From an uncultured Selenomonadales bacterium (GTDB taxonomy: Bacteria > Bacillota > Negativicutes > Selenomonadales > Selenomonadaceae), in assembly GCA_947307055.1 (NCBI GenBank), contig CAMZHX010000001.1:124001-188000 (forward strand): DNA of 64,000 bases, in the 5' to 3' direction. Positions 37,101-45,025 of this stretch are shown piece after piece. Position 1 is the stretch's first letter. Every line of letters starts with the position of its first letter. The notes beneath the pieces are model-generated. The model saw only the letters and a list, made by a program, of their open reading frames with translations. It did no database searches and was not told the origin of the DNA. The translations under genes and the position numbers were made by a program.

Positions 37101-38894
37101 TGCTATCTGGTTGATTCCCTCATTTAGGAACGCGGCGGAGCCCATGGCTGGCTCGCATATGGTCAAGTGAAGGATTTCGTCAGCAGACTTGCCCTCCAGC
37201 AGTTCCTTTAGCGCATATTTCACCAGGCACTTTGTCAGCACTTCCGGCGTGTAGTAGGAGGCGGACTTCTCCCTCTCACGACCGGCAAGACGGTAGATGA
37301 AAGTGCCTTTTTCATATTTGCGGAGCTGTCCCTTCTTGTATTTGCCGTCCGGGTCATCCTTATCATAACGGACGCGCTCGTCCTCGGTATACTGATTCAG
37401 TTCTTCCTCTGCCACAAAGTATCCGACATCCAGCTCGTTAAAGCTGTCCCCGGCACGTTTTACCTCAAACAGGGTATACTCCGCAATAAAGCCCCGGTAG
37501 GAAAGCAGAGCTTCGTATACGGAACCCATCTGGTTGATGCCAAGGTTGGCATAGGAAATACGCCCGCGGCGGTCGTTACGCCTTCCAGTTTCACGAGTCA
37601 GGCTCATCAGATCGATAATCCGTAGCATGACGCTGTTGCGCAGTTTTGCCGCAGTAATCATCTTCGTGTATTCCGGGTCAAAGATATGAGCCTTCAAAGG
37701 AGCAATAACAAACATATCGTGAAGGCTCTCCTCCTGCGAATATTTCAAGACTTCCTCTTCCGTTGCCGGATAACCGTTGTAGATCAGGTCATAGAGTTTG
37801 GAAAGGGTCTCATGCAGATAGTATCCGCTGCCGACTTCCGTCACATCATCGCGAATATCATCGGCAATGTCCCGTAGGCTCTCCAGCGAATAGCCCGTCA
37901 GATAAGACTGTGCCTTAATCGGTGCATAGCCCAGCTCCGGGCGAGCTTCGATAAACAGCACAAAGAGCATACGGTACATATACCGCAAGCACTCGATGGT
38001 CAGCTGTCCGGCATCCACCGGCTCAACATTCAGATCGCGTCCCTGGCGTGTCGCCATATCATAAAGGACTTCATTGCCGAGAAGCTCGATGCTTTCACGC
38101 AGAGCATACTTCAAGTCCTGTGATACTCCGGCAGCGTGCTTCTGGGAATTGGCGTCCAATTCGTCTAGCAGCGCAGTCCCTTCTTCGGGGCAGAGGCTGG
38201 TGCGGTGAAGCAGGACAGCCATCGCCTGTAGCGTGGATTCCTCATGGCGGCTGAATATCTCTTCAAGTTCGAATTGTAGATAACGCTTCTCGTTCCATTT
38301 GTTGCGGTCTATCAACGCGATTTGGTTCATGCCAATAAGGATAATGAAGCGCGGAGGCTCCGCCTGCCCGAACAACATCTTTGTAACAAGATCTTCATTG
38401 GGGATTGTCGTAAGGCTTTCTGTGGAGACAGCACTCAATCCCTCATCTCCAATCCCCTGTGCCGAGAAGCAGAATTTATCCAAAATCGCCGCGTCTTTAT
38501 CATCGGATGTTGCAAGCAGTACCCACAGCGCAGGTGCTCCATTTGCCTTTTTCAGTTCCAGATAGACAGGCACTCTGGTCGTATCATCAATATCGACCCA
38601 CTCCGACGCCGCCTTCGGGTATCCAAGGGCAGATAGATAGATGTCCGACAAGGTACGGATATTAGCCAGTGTTTGCGTGTCAAATTTTGAGCGAAGGAAT
38701 CTGTCATGAATTGGATAGTACTGCCTTGCGGCATCTCGAAGCAACGCCCATGGTGTACGCACTTCCTCACTGTTCTTCGCCTCTGCCCGCCATCTGGAAA
38801 TGGTATCGGATGCATTCTCCTCAAAGATAGAGGAGAAATAGTGATTGGTATAATATTCATTTTGGTTTGTAATACCGGTTAAATCCATGCTCAT
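34128..38894 (-). CDS. N6-adenine DNA methyltransferase (DISARM DrmMI-like)
   Basis: 1588 residues. Predicted to mark host DNA at a specific site. SAM motif I appears as CEPAMGSAAFLNE (near 581), followed by YGIDLNPVAVELAEVSLW, and the N6-adenine catalytic motif NPPW (near 958). About 500 residues precede motif I, and about 600 follow NPPW, which should hold the target-recognition part. The size and motif layout resemble Eco57I-type and DrmMI/PglX-type enzymes. ATG at 38894 overlaps the SNF2 gene stop as ATGA, with GGGAG upstream, so the genes are translated together. The region coding for the part after NPPW (34440-35990) is visibly richer in A and T than the rest of the gene. Confidence 0.88.
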   Translation of the reverse strand: MSMDLTGITNQNEYYTNHYFSSIFEENASDTISRWRAEAKNSEEVRTPWALLRDAARQYYPIHDRFLRSKFDTQTLANIRTLSDIYLSALGYPKAASEWVDIDDTTRVPVYLELKKANGAPALWVLLATSDDKDAAILDKFCFSAQGIGDEGLSAVSTESLTTIPNEDLVTKMLFGQAEPPRFIILIGMNQIALIDRNKWNEKRYLQFELEEIFSRHEESTLQAMAVLLHRTSLCPEEGTALLDELDANSQKHAAGVSQDLKYALRESIELLGNEVLYDMATRQGRDLNVEPVDAGQLTIECLRYMYRMLFVLFIEARPELGYAPIKAQSYLTGYSLESLRDIADDIRDDVTEVGSGYYLHETLSKLYDLIYNGYPATEEEVLKYSQEESLHDMFVIAPLKAHIFDPEYTKMITAAKLRNSVMLRIIDLMSLTRETGRRNDRRGRISYANLGINQMGSVYEALLSYRGFIAEYTLFEVKRAGDSFNELDVGYFVAEEELNQYTEDERVRYDKDDPDGKYKKGQLRKYEKGTFIYRLAGREREKSASYYTPEVLTKCLVKYALKELLEGKSADEILHLTICEPAMGSAAFLNEGINQIAEAYLDKKQKELGEMIPAEKRLRELQKVKMYIADRNVYGIDLNPVAVELAEVSLWLNTIYEGGFVPWFGTQLVNGNSLIGARRQCYQEATLTATSKGLHWYENAPERVPLGKERKKRRGNAQIYHFLLGDPGMCSYSDKVIKSLEPDNIKAMVAWNKKFIAPYSLSDLETLRGLSEVIDELWNNQIKLRQTVEAETQDKLSVYGYSDTATDSHTTIRQKDQIFSKLYKSEHMKNAGPYARLKFAMDYWCALWFWPIDKADMLPSRSEFLNDLNLILVGTFSNKGNNLMEYQQLSLFPTEKEEIISKIKDLFPGQNVVDIDNLCTLFPRLALVQEIAQQNHFMHWELEFADLFAQRGGFDLVIGNPPWIKIVWKENGVLSDSHSMFAVKNLNAAQTSKNRAKALTSTKTKYNYLREYVILSGQQSFMNGIQNYAELLGQQTNLYKCFLPQAWRFTNDTGVSAFVHPDGVFNDPQGGSLRQIIYKKLRKHFHFINEMQLFPEVGHPETFSLNIYCNKHSSSFQMINNLFHPNTVDECYEASGTRLMGIKDEDNNWNTVGHSDRIIEVRREELRLFADVFDDSQEYDMARLPILHCKQLVGVIRSFSECARLAKEHPVTCYYSQMWQETNAQSDRTIVADVKFPDDEIGFIYSGPHIGVANPYNQTPRRVCEKKGDYDKIDLTRIPKNYIARTKYTIGCEINDYLTRIPLTNWGVKYTDEYRLIARKMLNLKQERTLMAAVIPMKCGHINGLHGVCYQERNNLMIASAFYASLPYDFFIKVIGKTNLYEDTAGKLPVFTSMYSPSLAGRALLLNCLTEHYAPLFNECKQDTDKNDSWSKQDERLPVNTFSVLNSPWQESTPIRNDFARRQALIEIDVLTAMSLGMTLNQLKTIYRIQFPVLQSYEADTWYDSNGSIVFTNNRGLTGIGFSRAEWENGIKGAPAGQKFYRTITDDTMPGGPVERTIEYVAPFDRCDREQDYETAWKVFEKKYGSV

Positions 38895-41713
38895 TTCGAT
38901 ACTCCCTTCAGAACGATCACAATCCTTATGTATGGATTATTCTGAATGCTCAGAGTGTCGGTTACCCAGTTGGTGAACTTGTTAAACAGCTCATCGACCA
39001 TGCGCTCCTGTTCGCTCCTCTTCCTTTTGCTCTCGAAAAGGGACAGCTGATAATATTTATGCTTTTCTTCCAGCGAAGCCAGCTTGTCCAGCTCCTCATC
39101 TAGCAGGGGATTCATGCGGTCGGAGTACTGCCGATAGAACATCTGCATATGCTCTTTTGCATGTGCCACAACATCAGGAAGGAGCTTCGCCGCTTCCTTG
39201 ATGCCGTCCTCCGTCAGCGCATTGCTGTTTGGTATATTGACATTGCGGAAATTTGTGCGCTTTAGTACCTCGTTCATGGAGAGACTTTCCTTGTACTTTG
39301 CGTTTTCATATACAAGCCCAAACCACTCATCCACAAGCGGAGTGGACCTCTTGTTCGGTATGCTACCGGTTACGATATATATAATTTCCGAGGGTTTCAG
39401 CAAATTCGGTAGCCCAACAATCGGAGCTTCTCCTCTGCCGTAAAGCAATCCACCTTTATCATTTACCCATGTAAACAGTGGATGCAGTTTCCAAAGGTAT
39501 TGTACCTTCGGCCATGCCGTCTCCGCCATGTTGTTCTGCATGCTGCGCTTCATCTCCGACATACAGAATGCCTTGTCATCAGAAAGGCGAATATAATCGC
39601 CCTGCGGCATGGCTTCTTCCGGCAGAAGTGCCGTCAGACGTTTTCTCATATCTGGCGTGATCATGACTTCCAAGCCTGATACTGCCTGCAAGCGTTCCAC
39701 AGGGTGGCTTTCCGAGCGGTTCAGAAACGCAAATGCTTGATTCAAATAATCAATATCCGAAAACAGGGTCTCATCGGATTTTACTTGGACAGGTTCTTTG
39801 TCTTCTTCCGATGCTGCCATCAGGGCTTCAAAGGGATCAAATTCTTCTTCACCGCTGTCAAGAATGCTTTCAAATGCCGATGCATCTGCGCCACCCTCAA
39901 TGGCATCGGAAACCACAAGTTCTTCATCCTCAATGGAAAACTTGCCCAGCAAAAGTGCCGGATCCCCGATATTCTTTAAAGCTTGCTCTTCCTTTGTAAT
40001 CAAGATCTCGATAATGCGCATATCGCCCTTGATCCTGTGATTAGCACTTTCAATGAGCATATACCTGATATCGGGACGCCGTTTCTGCCCATATCGGTCA
40101 ATACGGCCGTTGCGCTGCTGGAACACCATCAACGACCAGGGAATATCAAAGTGAATGAGCCTGTGGCTGAGATAATGCAGGTTCAAGCCTTCCGATGCTA
40201 CATCTGAAGCAACCAGCACACGAATCGGGGATTCTTCACGTCCGAAATTCTCAACGATGCTCTGCTGCTCGGCATCGCTCATGCCGCCGCTGATTTCTTG
40301 AATGGCACCATTCTTCAGATTCAGGTCTTTTGCAAGCTGCGCGGCAAGATATTTCATCGTCTCGATACGCTCGGTGAAGATAACAACACGATCATCAGTC
40401 TGCGCAGTCCATCCGTATTCTTTACTGCGAAGAAGGAATAAAAGCTGCTGGTATCGAGAGAAGTCAACAGGTTCAATCTTCACCAGTGCCTTACGAAGTT
40501 CCTCCAGCGCATAGATGTCCTTAATTTCATCATCCGCATATTTCTTTTTCAGTTTATTCAATCTTGCATCGATACTCTTAATGCAGGCAGCCGGGCTGGA
40601 AAAGAGCGACTTCTCCAGACTGGTTTTGAATAACTGTCCCTGAGCCTTCGTCTTATTCAGATCCATTTGCAGATGCATCTCAGCAAAAATGTCGTAGGCA
40701 TATTCTTCTCTGGCAGAAGCCTTACACCGCTCCAGTTCAATTCTGCGTTCAAGGAATGAGCCACTGACCTGGTCTTTCACGTCCTTTTTGAAACGACGGA
40801 CGCACAGTCCTTTGATATCTTCTTTGCTGTAATCATCAGGGTTGGCGATGGCGGTCGGATCGAGCATGTTCATAAGTGACGCAAAGCTCTTTGCGCGTCC
40901 ATCATGCGGTGTTGCCGACAACATGATCATCGTATCGGAACGATCAGCTAGGAGTTTTGCCAGCCTTGCACGTTGCGCCTGACGGTCGCCGCGCTCCGCA
41001 ACATTCTGCGCTTCATCAATAACAATAATATCCCAGTAAGCATTCTCCAGATGAGTGCGATATTCCACATCCCTCTTCAAAGTATCAATAGACACAATCG
41101 TCTTATCGTAGTAGAAGAACGGGTTATAGTTGGACGGCAGTTTCGCACGGATGTCATGTATTTTTTTAGAATCCAGGCGCACAAGAGGGATAGTGAAGCG
41201 GTTCCACATTTCTTTCTGGAACTGCGTCATCATACTTTTTACCGTAACAACGAGAATCCTCTTTCCTTTGCCACGGGCAATAAGCTCACTCATAAGAATG
41301 CCTGCCTCCAGCGTCTTACCAAGACCAACAGTATCCGCAATCAGGATACGTTGGCGCGGTCTGCGGAGTGAAATCTGCGCAGGTTCGAGCTGATAAGGCA
41401 TCAGATCCATTGCAGCCTTATCTCCGATATGCAGGTCAGTATCGGTCGGAATCTGCTGCCGCCACTGGCTTTCCAGATATAGCTGTGTTCTTCTGAAATG
41501 CGAGGAAGTGTCAGGTATCAACTGAACCTCTGCCGGATTTACAACCTTTATATCCTCAAGGTCAGTCAGGAAAATGACTTCCTTATCCTTGACCAGAGGT
41601 GATATTCCAATGCAGTGCAAAGCCAGATTGCCCAGGTTGTTCTTTTCTATCTTTTTGACCATCCATTCCTCGTCACGAATGATGGTTCTCATACCGGGTG
41701 CGTAATCAACCAT
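38891..41713 (-). CDS. SNF2-family helicase (DISARM DrmD-like)
   Basis: 940 residues from the ATG at 41713, preferred over one 17 codons upstream because AAGGAAG precedes it. The N-terminal 90 residues form a small beta-rich domain (MRTIIRDEEWMVKKIE). Then SNF2 motifs: ADTVGLGKTLEAG (Walker A, near 129), VIDEAQN (near 234), LSATPHDG (near 266), and in the second lobe ASDVASEGLNL, HFDIPWS and QRNGRIDRYGQ (near 530). The last 200 residues are helical and charged. It begins the three-gene island and is coupled to the methylase by ATGA. Such translocases in DISARM-type systems are thought to act on invading DNA. Confidence 0.88.
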   Translation of the reverse strand: MVDYAPGMRTIIRDEEWMVKKIEKNNLGNLALHCIGISPLVKDKEVIFLTDLEDIKVVNPAEVQLIPDTSSHFRRTQLYLESQWRQQIPTDTDLHIGDKAAMDLMPYQLEPAQISLRRPRQRILIADTVGLGKTLEAGILMSELIARGKGKRILVVTVKSMMTQFQKEMWNRFTIPLVRLDSKKIHDIRAKLPSNYNPFFYYDKTIVSIDTLKRDVEYRTHLENAYWDIIVIDEAQNVAERGDRQAQRARLAKLLADRSDTMIMLSATPHDGRAKSFASLMNMLDPTAIANPDDYSKEDIKGLCVRRFKKDVKDQVSGSFLERRIELERCKASAREEYAYDIFAEMHLQMDLNKTKAQGQLFKTSLEKSLFSSPAACIKSIDARLNKLKKKYADDEIKDIYALEELRKALVKIEPVDFSRYQQLLFLLRSKEYGWTAQTDDRVVIFTERIETMKYLAAQLAKDLNLKNGAIQEISGGMSDAEQQSIVENFGREESPIRVLVASDVASEGLNLHYLSHRLIHFDIPWSLMVFQQRNGRIDRYGQKRRPDIRYMLIESANHRIKGDMRIIEILITKEEQALKNIGDPALLLGKFSIEDEELVVSDAIEGGADASAFESILDSGEEEFDPFEALMAASEEDKEPVQVKSDETLFSDIDYLNQAFAFLNRSESHPVERLQAVSGLEVMITPDMRKRLTALLPEEAMPQGDYIRLSDDKAFCMSEMKRSMQNNMAETAWPKVQYLWKLHPLFTWVNDKGGLLYGRGEAPIVGLPNLLKPSEIIYIVTGSIPNKRSTPLVDEWFGLVYENAKYKESLSMNEVLKRTNFRNVNIPNSNALTEDGIKEAAKLLPDVVAHAKEHMQMFYRQYSDRMNPLLDEELDKLASLEEKHKYYQLSLFESKRKRSEQERMVDELFNKFTNWVTDTLSIQNNPYIRIVIVLKGVSK

Positions 41714-41741
41714 AGTATTATTTCTTCCTTGTCTCGGAAAA

Positions 41742-41852
41742 TTATGCGTTTTTCCCCTTATCATATAAGCTGTCGTAGCAGTGCCATTTCTTAACTTTTT
41801 CTAATTCGCCACAGATAGCTTTATCTCCTTTAGCAGTTTCTAGTGTGCTCAA
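41742..41852 (-). CDS. Possible 36-residue ORF or gene remnant at the island edge
   Basis: A minus-strand frame from a TTG at 41852 (TTAGGA just upstream) reads MSTLETAKGDKAICG, then a Lys-Trp-rich tail, stopping 29 bases before the SNF2 ATG. It has normal-looking amino-acid use and two cysteines. It could be a small leader protein of the island or the tail of a gene cut by insertion. I recognise no family. Confidence 0.3.
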   Translation of the reverse strand: MSTLETAKGDKAICGELEKVKKWHCYDSLYDKGKNA

Positions 41853-41865
41853 TCCTAATTATCGC

Positions 41866-41894
41866 TTGCCGTGTGTTGGCGATTGTGTTATAAT
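41866..41894 (+). promoter_or_regulatory. Promoter upstream of cysS
   Basis: TTGCCG, a 17-base spacer and a perfect TATAAT. Transcription would begin near 41901, directly before a terminator-like hairpin. Confidence 0.7.
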
Positions 41895-41905
41895 TCACGG
41901 TGAAA

Positions 41906-41938
41906 TAAAAAAAGCCCCTCAACGAGGGGTGAATTTTT
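41906..41938 (+). terminator. Terminator-like hairpin in the cysS leader
   Basis: An A-run, GCCCCTC-AAC-GAGGGGT, then GAATTTTTAA. It lies between the cysS promoter and the cysS ATG at 41964, so it may act as an attenuator, or in reverse as a barrier against the island's region. No T-box or leader peptide is seen in the 60-base leader. Confidence 0.6.
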
Positions 41939-41963
41939 AAGGGACAAGGAAGGTTTCAAACTT

Positions 41964-43493
41964 ATGATTAAAGTATTCAACACGATGAGCCGCACGAAGG
42001 AAATTTTCAAACCGCTCAAAAAAAATGAGGTGAGTATTTATTGCTGTGGTGTCACGCCCTACAGTGCGCCGCATATCGGCAACGCTCGCCCGTTCGTGAC
42101 GTGGGATGTTATTCGCCGTTTCTTTAAAAAGCTCGGCTACAAAGTCCGCTACGTTCAAAATTTTACCGACGTTGACGACAAGATAATCAAGGCGGCAAAT
42201 GAGGCGGGCGTCACGTGGAAGGAGATTTCCGAAAAAAATATCGCGACGTATTTTAAGGGCATGGACGCTTTGAACATTCGCCGCGCAGATGTTTATCCGA
42301 AAGTCTCCGAAACTATGGACGATATTATCAAGATGATTGCGGGACTGGTCGAGAAAAATTTTGCATACGTCTTGGATAACGGCGATGTTTTTTACAGCGT
42401 CGAGGCGGATAAAAATTACGGCAAGTTGAGCGGCAGAAAATTATCTGACATGATGGCGGGTGCTCGCGTCGAGGTCGATGAAAGAAAGCGTCACCCAATG
42501 GATTTTGCGCTGTGGAAGGCGGCTAAGCCCGGCGAACCATTTTGGGAAAGTCCTTGGGGCAAAGGTCGACCCGGTTGGCATATCGAGTGCTCAACTATGT
42601 CGCTGAAATTTTTGGGCGAGAAATTTGACTTTCACGGCGGCGGCTCGGATTTAATTTTCCCGCACCACGAAAACGAAATCGCGCAGTCGCAAGCGTATTT
42701 AGGAGATGAAAATTCTTTCGCGCAGTATTGGCTCCATAACGGCTTCATAACCGACGGCAACGAGAAAATCAGCAAGTCGAATAAGGAGCAGGCTAAGAAG
42801 CGCAAGGGCTTTTTTACGGTCGAGGAGGTCTTGAGTAAATATCCTGGCGAAGTGATTCGGCTGTTGTTGTTGCAGACGCATTACCGCAATCCGCTTGAGT
42901 TCAATGAAACTAGAGTTATCGAGGCGCAGGAATTTTACAGCAAGTTGGCGAAAGCGTATTGGCAACTCGACGACTTGGCGCGGAAGATTCATGCGGGCGA
43001 GTTCGTAAAGGACACGGGCGAGAAAAATTTTGCAATAACGATAAGTCCAGCGGGCGGGCTGGTCGAAGAGGGCGAGCGATTGCTTGCGAATTTCTACGAC
43101 GCAATGAGCGACGACTTCAACACCGCGCTTGCGATAACTTATATGTTCGAGCTGTCGAAGGAAATCGGCAATTATTACAGCGAGTTCATCGGCGGAGAAA
43201 TTTTGCCCGTGACGATTGACGGCGATATAATTTTGCGCGTCCGCGAAATTTATCTGGAGATGGCGGAAATAATCGGGATATTTGAACAGCCGGTGCCGGT
43301 CGAGGCGGAGGAACAAAAATCCGACGGCGATTCCGAATTAGTCGGTTCGCTCATGAAAATAATCATCGCACTAAGGCAAGAGGCTCGCGTTGCAAAAAAT
43401 TGGGCGGTGGCCGATAAAATTCGCGACGAACTCAAAGCGGCAGGAATAATCGTCGAGGACACGCTGCAAGGAGCCGTATGGAAGAAAATTTGA
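41964..43493 (+). CDS. cysS: Cysteinyl-tRNA synthetase
   Basis: Charges tRNA-Cys. 509 residues, slightly longer than usual. Class I signatures: CCGVTPYSAPHIGNARPF (HIGH motif near 38), zinc-binding Cys and His residues in WHIECSTMS and HHENE, and KISKS near 270. The C-terminal DALR-type anticodon region and the final ARVAKNWAVADKIRDEL helix, with DTLQGAVWK at the end, are typical. ATG at 41964 with AAGGAAGG ten bases upstream. It overlaps mrnC by 16 bases, the usual Firmicutes order. Confidence 0.97.
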   Translation: MIKVFNTMSRTKEIFKPLKKNEVSIYCCGVTPYSAPHIGNARPFVTWDVIRRFFKKLGYKVRYVQNFTDVDDKIIKAANEAGVTWKEISEKNIATYFKGMDALNIRRADVYPKVSETMDDIIKMIAGLVEKNFAYVLDNGDVFYSVEADKNYGKLSGRKLSDMMAGARVEVDERKRHPMDFALWKAAKPGEPFWESPWGKGRPGWHIECSTMSLKFLGEKFDFHGGGSDLIFPHHENEIAQSQAYLGDENSFAQYWLHNGFITDGNEKISKSNKEQAKKRKGFFTVEEVLSKYPGEVIRLLLLQTHYRNPLEFNETRVIEAQEFYSKLAKAYWQLDDLARKIHAGEFVKDTGEKNFAITISPAGGLVEEGERLLANFYDAMSDDFNTALAITYMFELSKEIGNYYSEFIGGEILPVTIDGDIILRVREIYLEMAEIIGIFEQPVPVEAEEQKSDGDSELVGSLMKIIIALRQEARVAKNWAVADKIRDELKAAGIIVEDTLQGAVWKKI

Positions 43494-43870
43494 TTAAGAC
43501 TTTGTCGCCGCTAGTTTTGGCGCACATAGGCGACGCGTATTTTCATTTGTACGTTCGGACGCGGCTTTTGGACATCACGCACAACATCACGCGACTACAC
43601 GAGCTCAGCGCGGAAATAGTTTCGGCTCCCGCGCAGGCGAAAATTTATCACGACATAGAAAATTTTTTGACGAACGGCGAGCGCGATATTTTTCGGCGCG
43701 GAAGAAATGCTAAAAGTCACGCGCCGCGAAAGGCAACCGTCGCAGAATATCACGCGAGCACGGGTTTTGAGGCACTGCTCGGAGAATTGTTTTTGAGAAA
43801 AAATTTTACGCGGCTCGACGAAATTTGCGAGAAAGCATTTGTATCCGCGCTCAAGGAGCTTTGTTTATGA
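43478..43870 (+). CDS. mrnC: Mini-ribonuclease III
   Basis: RNase III-like enzyme without a dsRNA-binding domain, maturing 23S rRNA ends. 130 residues, the family's size. LAHIGDAYFHLYVR holds the catalytic Asp, RGRNAK and the ALLGELFLR helix with the second acidic cluster are as expected. The ATG at 43478 lies inside the cysS end, and its stop overlaps the next ATG as ATGA, placing it in the cysS-rlmB-yacP cluster. Confidence 0.95.
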   Translation: MEENLIKTLSPLVLAHIGDAYFHLYVRTRLLDITHNITRLHELSAEIVSAPAQAKIYHDIENFLTNGERDIFRRGRNAKSHAPRKATVAEYHASTGFEALLGELFLRKNFTRLDEICEKAFVSALKELCL

Positions 43871-44290
43871 AAAAATTTTTTCATTACGCATTACGCATTA
43901 CGATTTGCGCATTGCTTTTCGTCGGTTGCGCGAGTGCTGAAGAGGTCGTCGACGATGGCGGAGCGGCCGTCGCGCCAAAAGAAATTAACCACGCCGACTC
44001 GATTTACTTCACGCGCCCCGATTTTTACAACATGACTTCGAGCGGCGACAGAATTATTTTGACGCACTACAAAAGCGATTTTAGTTGCGGTCCTTCCTGC
44101 GCGTTGACTGTCTTAAATTACTTCGGCAACCAAGCTTTCGACGAGGAAATTTTGCGCAAAGCTATGAACACATCAGGACGGTTACGCGGTTGAGAGTTTC
44201 GACAGATTTTATAACATGTGGTTTGACCATAACATGTTGCCGGAGAACGAACGCAATCAGCCTTGGCTAATCGCCATACCTAAGGGGTGA
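43867..44290 (+). pseudogene. Broken lipoprotein with C39-like peptidase fold
   Basis: The first frame (43867-44193) encodes a lipoprotein signal (LLFVGC lipobox) and a papain-like start with Cys in DFSCGPSCALTVLNYFG, as in peptidase C39-like domains, then stops after MNTSGRLRG. In the +1 frame the sequence continues as GYAVESFDRFYNMWFDH and ends IAIPKG with a stop at 44288-44290. The middle, including the catalytic His region, is missing, so an internal deletion with frameshift is likely. The start overlaps mrnC (ATGA). Part of the signal peptide (HYALRIT) is encoded by a heptamer repeat. Confidence 0.75.
43883..43902. repeat. ATTACGC heptamer repeat in a signal-peptide region
   Basis: Nearly three units of ATTACGC, the complement of the GCGTAAT units seen elsewhere, inside the broken lipoprotein gene. 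Confidence 0.75.
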
Positions 44291-44294
44291 TAAC

Positions 44295-45023
44295 TTGGAC
44301 GATTTAATTTTCGGGCGCAATGCGGTTATGGAGCTATTGAAATCGGGTCGGAGCGTCAACAAAATTTTGATAGCGGAGGGCAGTCGCGACGGCTCGATTC
44401 AAAAAATTTTTTCACTTGCCAAAATGGCGGGAATTGTTGTAGAATTTACAAGCCGCGATAAACTCGACAAACTTTGTAGCGGACGACATCAAGGCGTAGC
44501 GGCCAAAGCGGCGGCAGTAAATTATTCGACGGTCGAGGAAATTTTAGAGCTCGCCGCGAGCAAAAATGAACTGCCGTTTATAGTTTTGCTCGACGAATTG
44601 GAAGACCCGCAAAATTTCGGCGCGATACTCCGGACGGCTGAAGCGGTCGGCGTGCACGGCGTCATAATCCCGAAGCGGCGAAGCGTCCAACTCAACGCGA
44701 CAGTCTTTAAAACATCGGCGGGCGCGGCAGAATATGTCAAGGTCGCGCAAGTCGTCAACGTCGCGCAAACGCTCAAAACTCTGCGCGGACTCGGATTAAA
44801 AATCATAGGCTCGGACATAAGCGCGGAAGTAGAATTTAGACGAGCGGATTTGACCGGCGGAGTAGTTTTGATAATCGGGAGCGAGGGCAAAGGTATGCGG
44901 CGATTGACGCGGGAAAATTGTGACTTGCTGATAAAAATTCCGATGGTCGGCAAAATAAATTCGCTCAATGCGTCGGCGGCGGGCGCGGTGCTCATGTACG
45001 AAATTTTTTCACAGAGACAATAA
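44295..45023 (+). CDS. rlmB: TrmH/SpoU-family 23S rRNA 2'-O-methyltransferase (RlmB type)
   Basis: Methylates a ribose in rRNA (G2251 in E. coli for RlmB). 242 residues, with the L30e-like N-terminal domain (IFGRNAVMELL) and the knotted SPOUT domain: DELEDPQNFGAILRTAEA (motif 1), IIGSEGKGM (motif 2) and IPMVGKINSLNASAAGAVLMYE (motif 3). The TTG start at 44295 has AAGGGGTGA about seven bases upstream, and no ATG is better placed. It sits between mrnC and yacP as in other Firmicutes. Confidence 0.95.
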   Translation: MDDLIFGRNAVMELLKSGRSVNKILIAEGSRDGSIQKIFSLAKMAGIVVEFTSRDKLDKLCSGRHQGVAAKAAAVNYSTVEEILELAASKNELPFIVLLDELEDPQNFGAILRTAEAVGVHGVIIPKRRSVQLNATVFKTSAGAAEYVKVAQVVNVAQTLKTLRGLGLKIIGSDISAEVEFRRADLTGGVVLIIGSEGKGMRRLTRENCDLLIKIPMVGKINSLNASAAGAVLMYEIFSQRQ

Positions 45024-45025
45024 TT

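Noticed and set aside
28016..41713. Type I restriction-modification or BREX system
   Set aside because: No HsdR/HsdS, PglZ, BrxC or BrxL-type gene is present; SNF2 plus DUF1998 helicase plus N6-methylase fits the DISARM layout better.
27900..41800. Insertion sequence or integrase-bearing mobile element carrying the island
   Set aside because: No transposase, integrase, tRNA target or clear flanking direct repeat was seen, although the composition suggests transfer.
41895..41963. T-box riboswitch for cysS
   Set aside because: The leader is only about 60 bases and has no T-box sequence or specifier stem.
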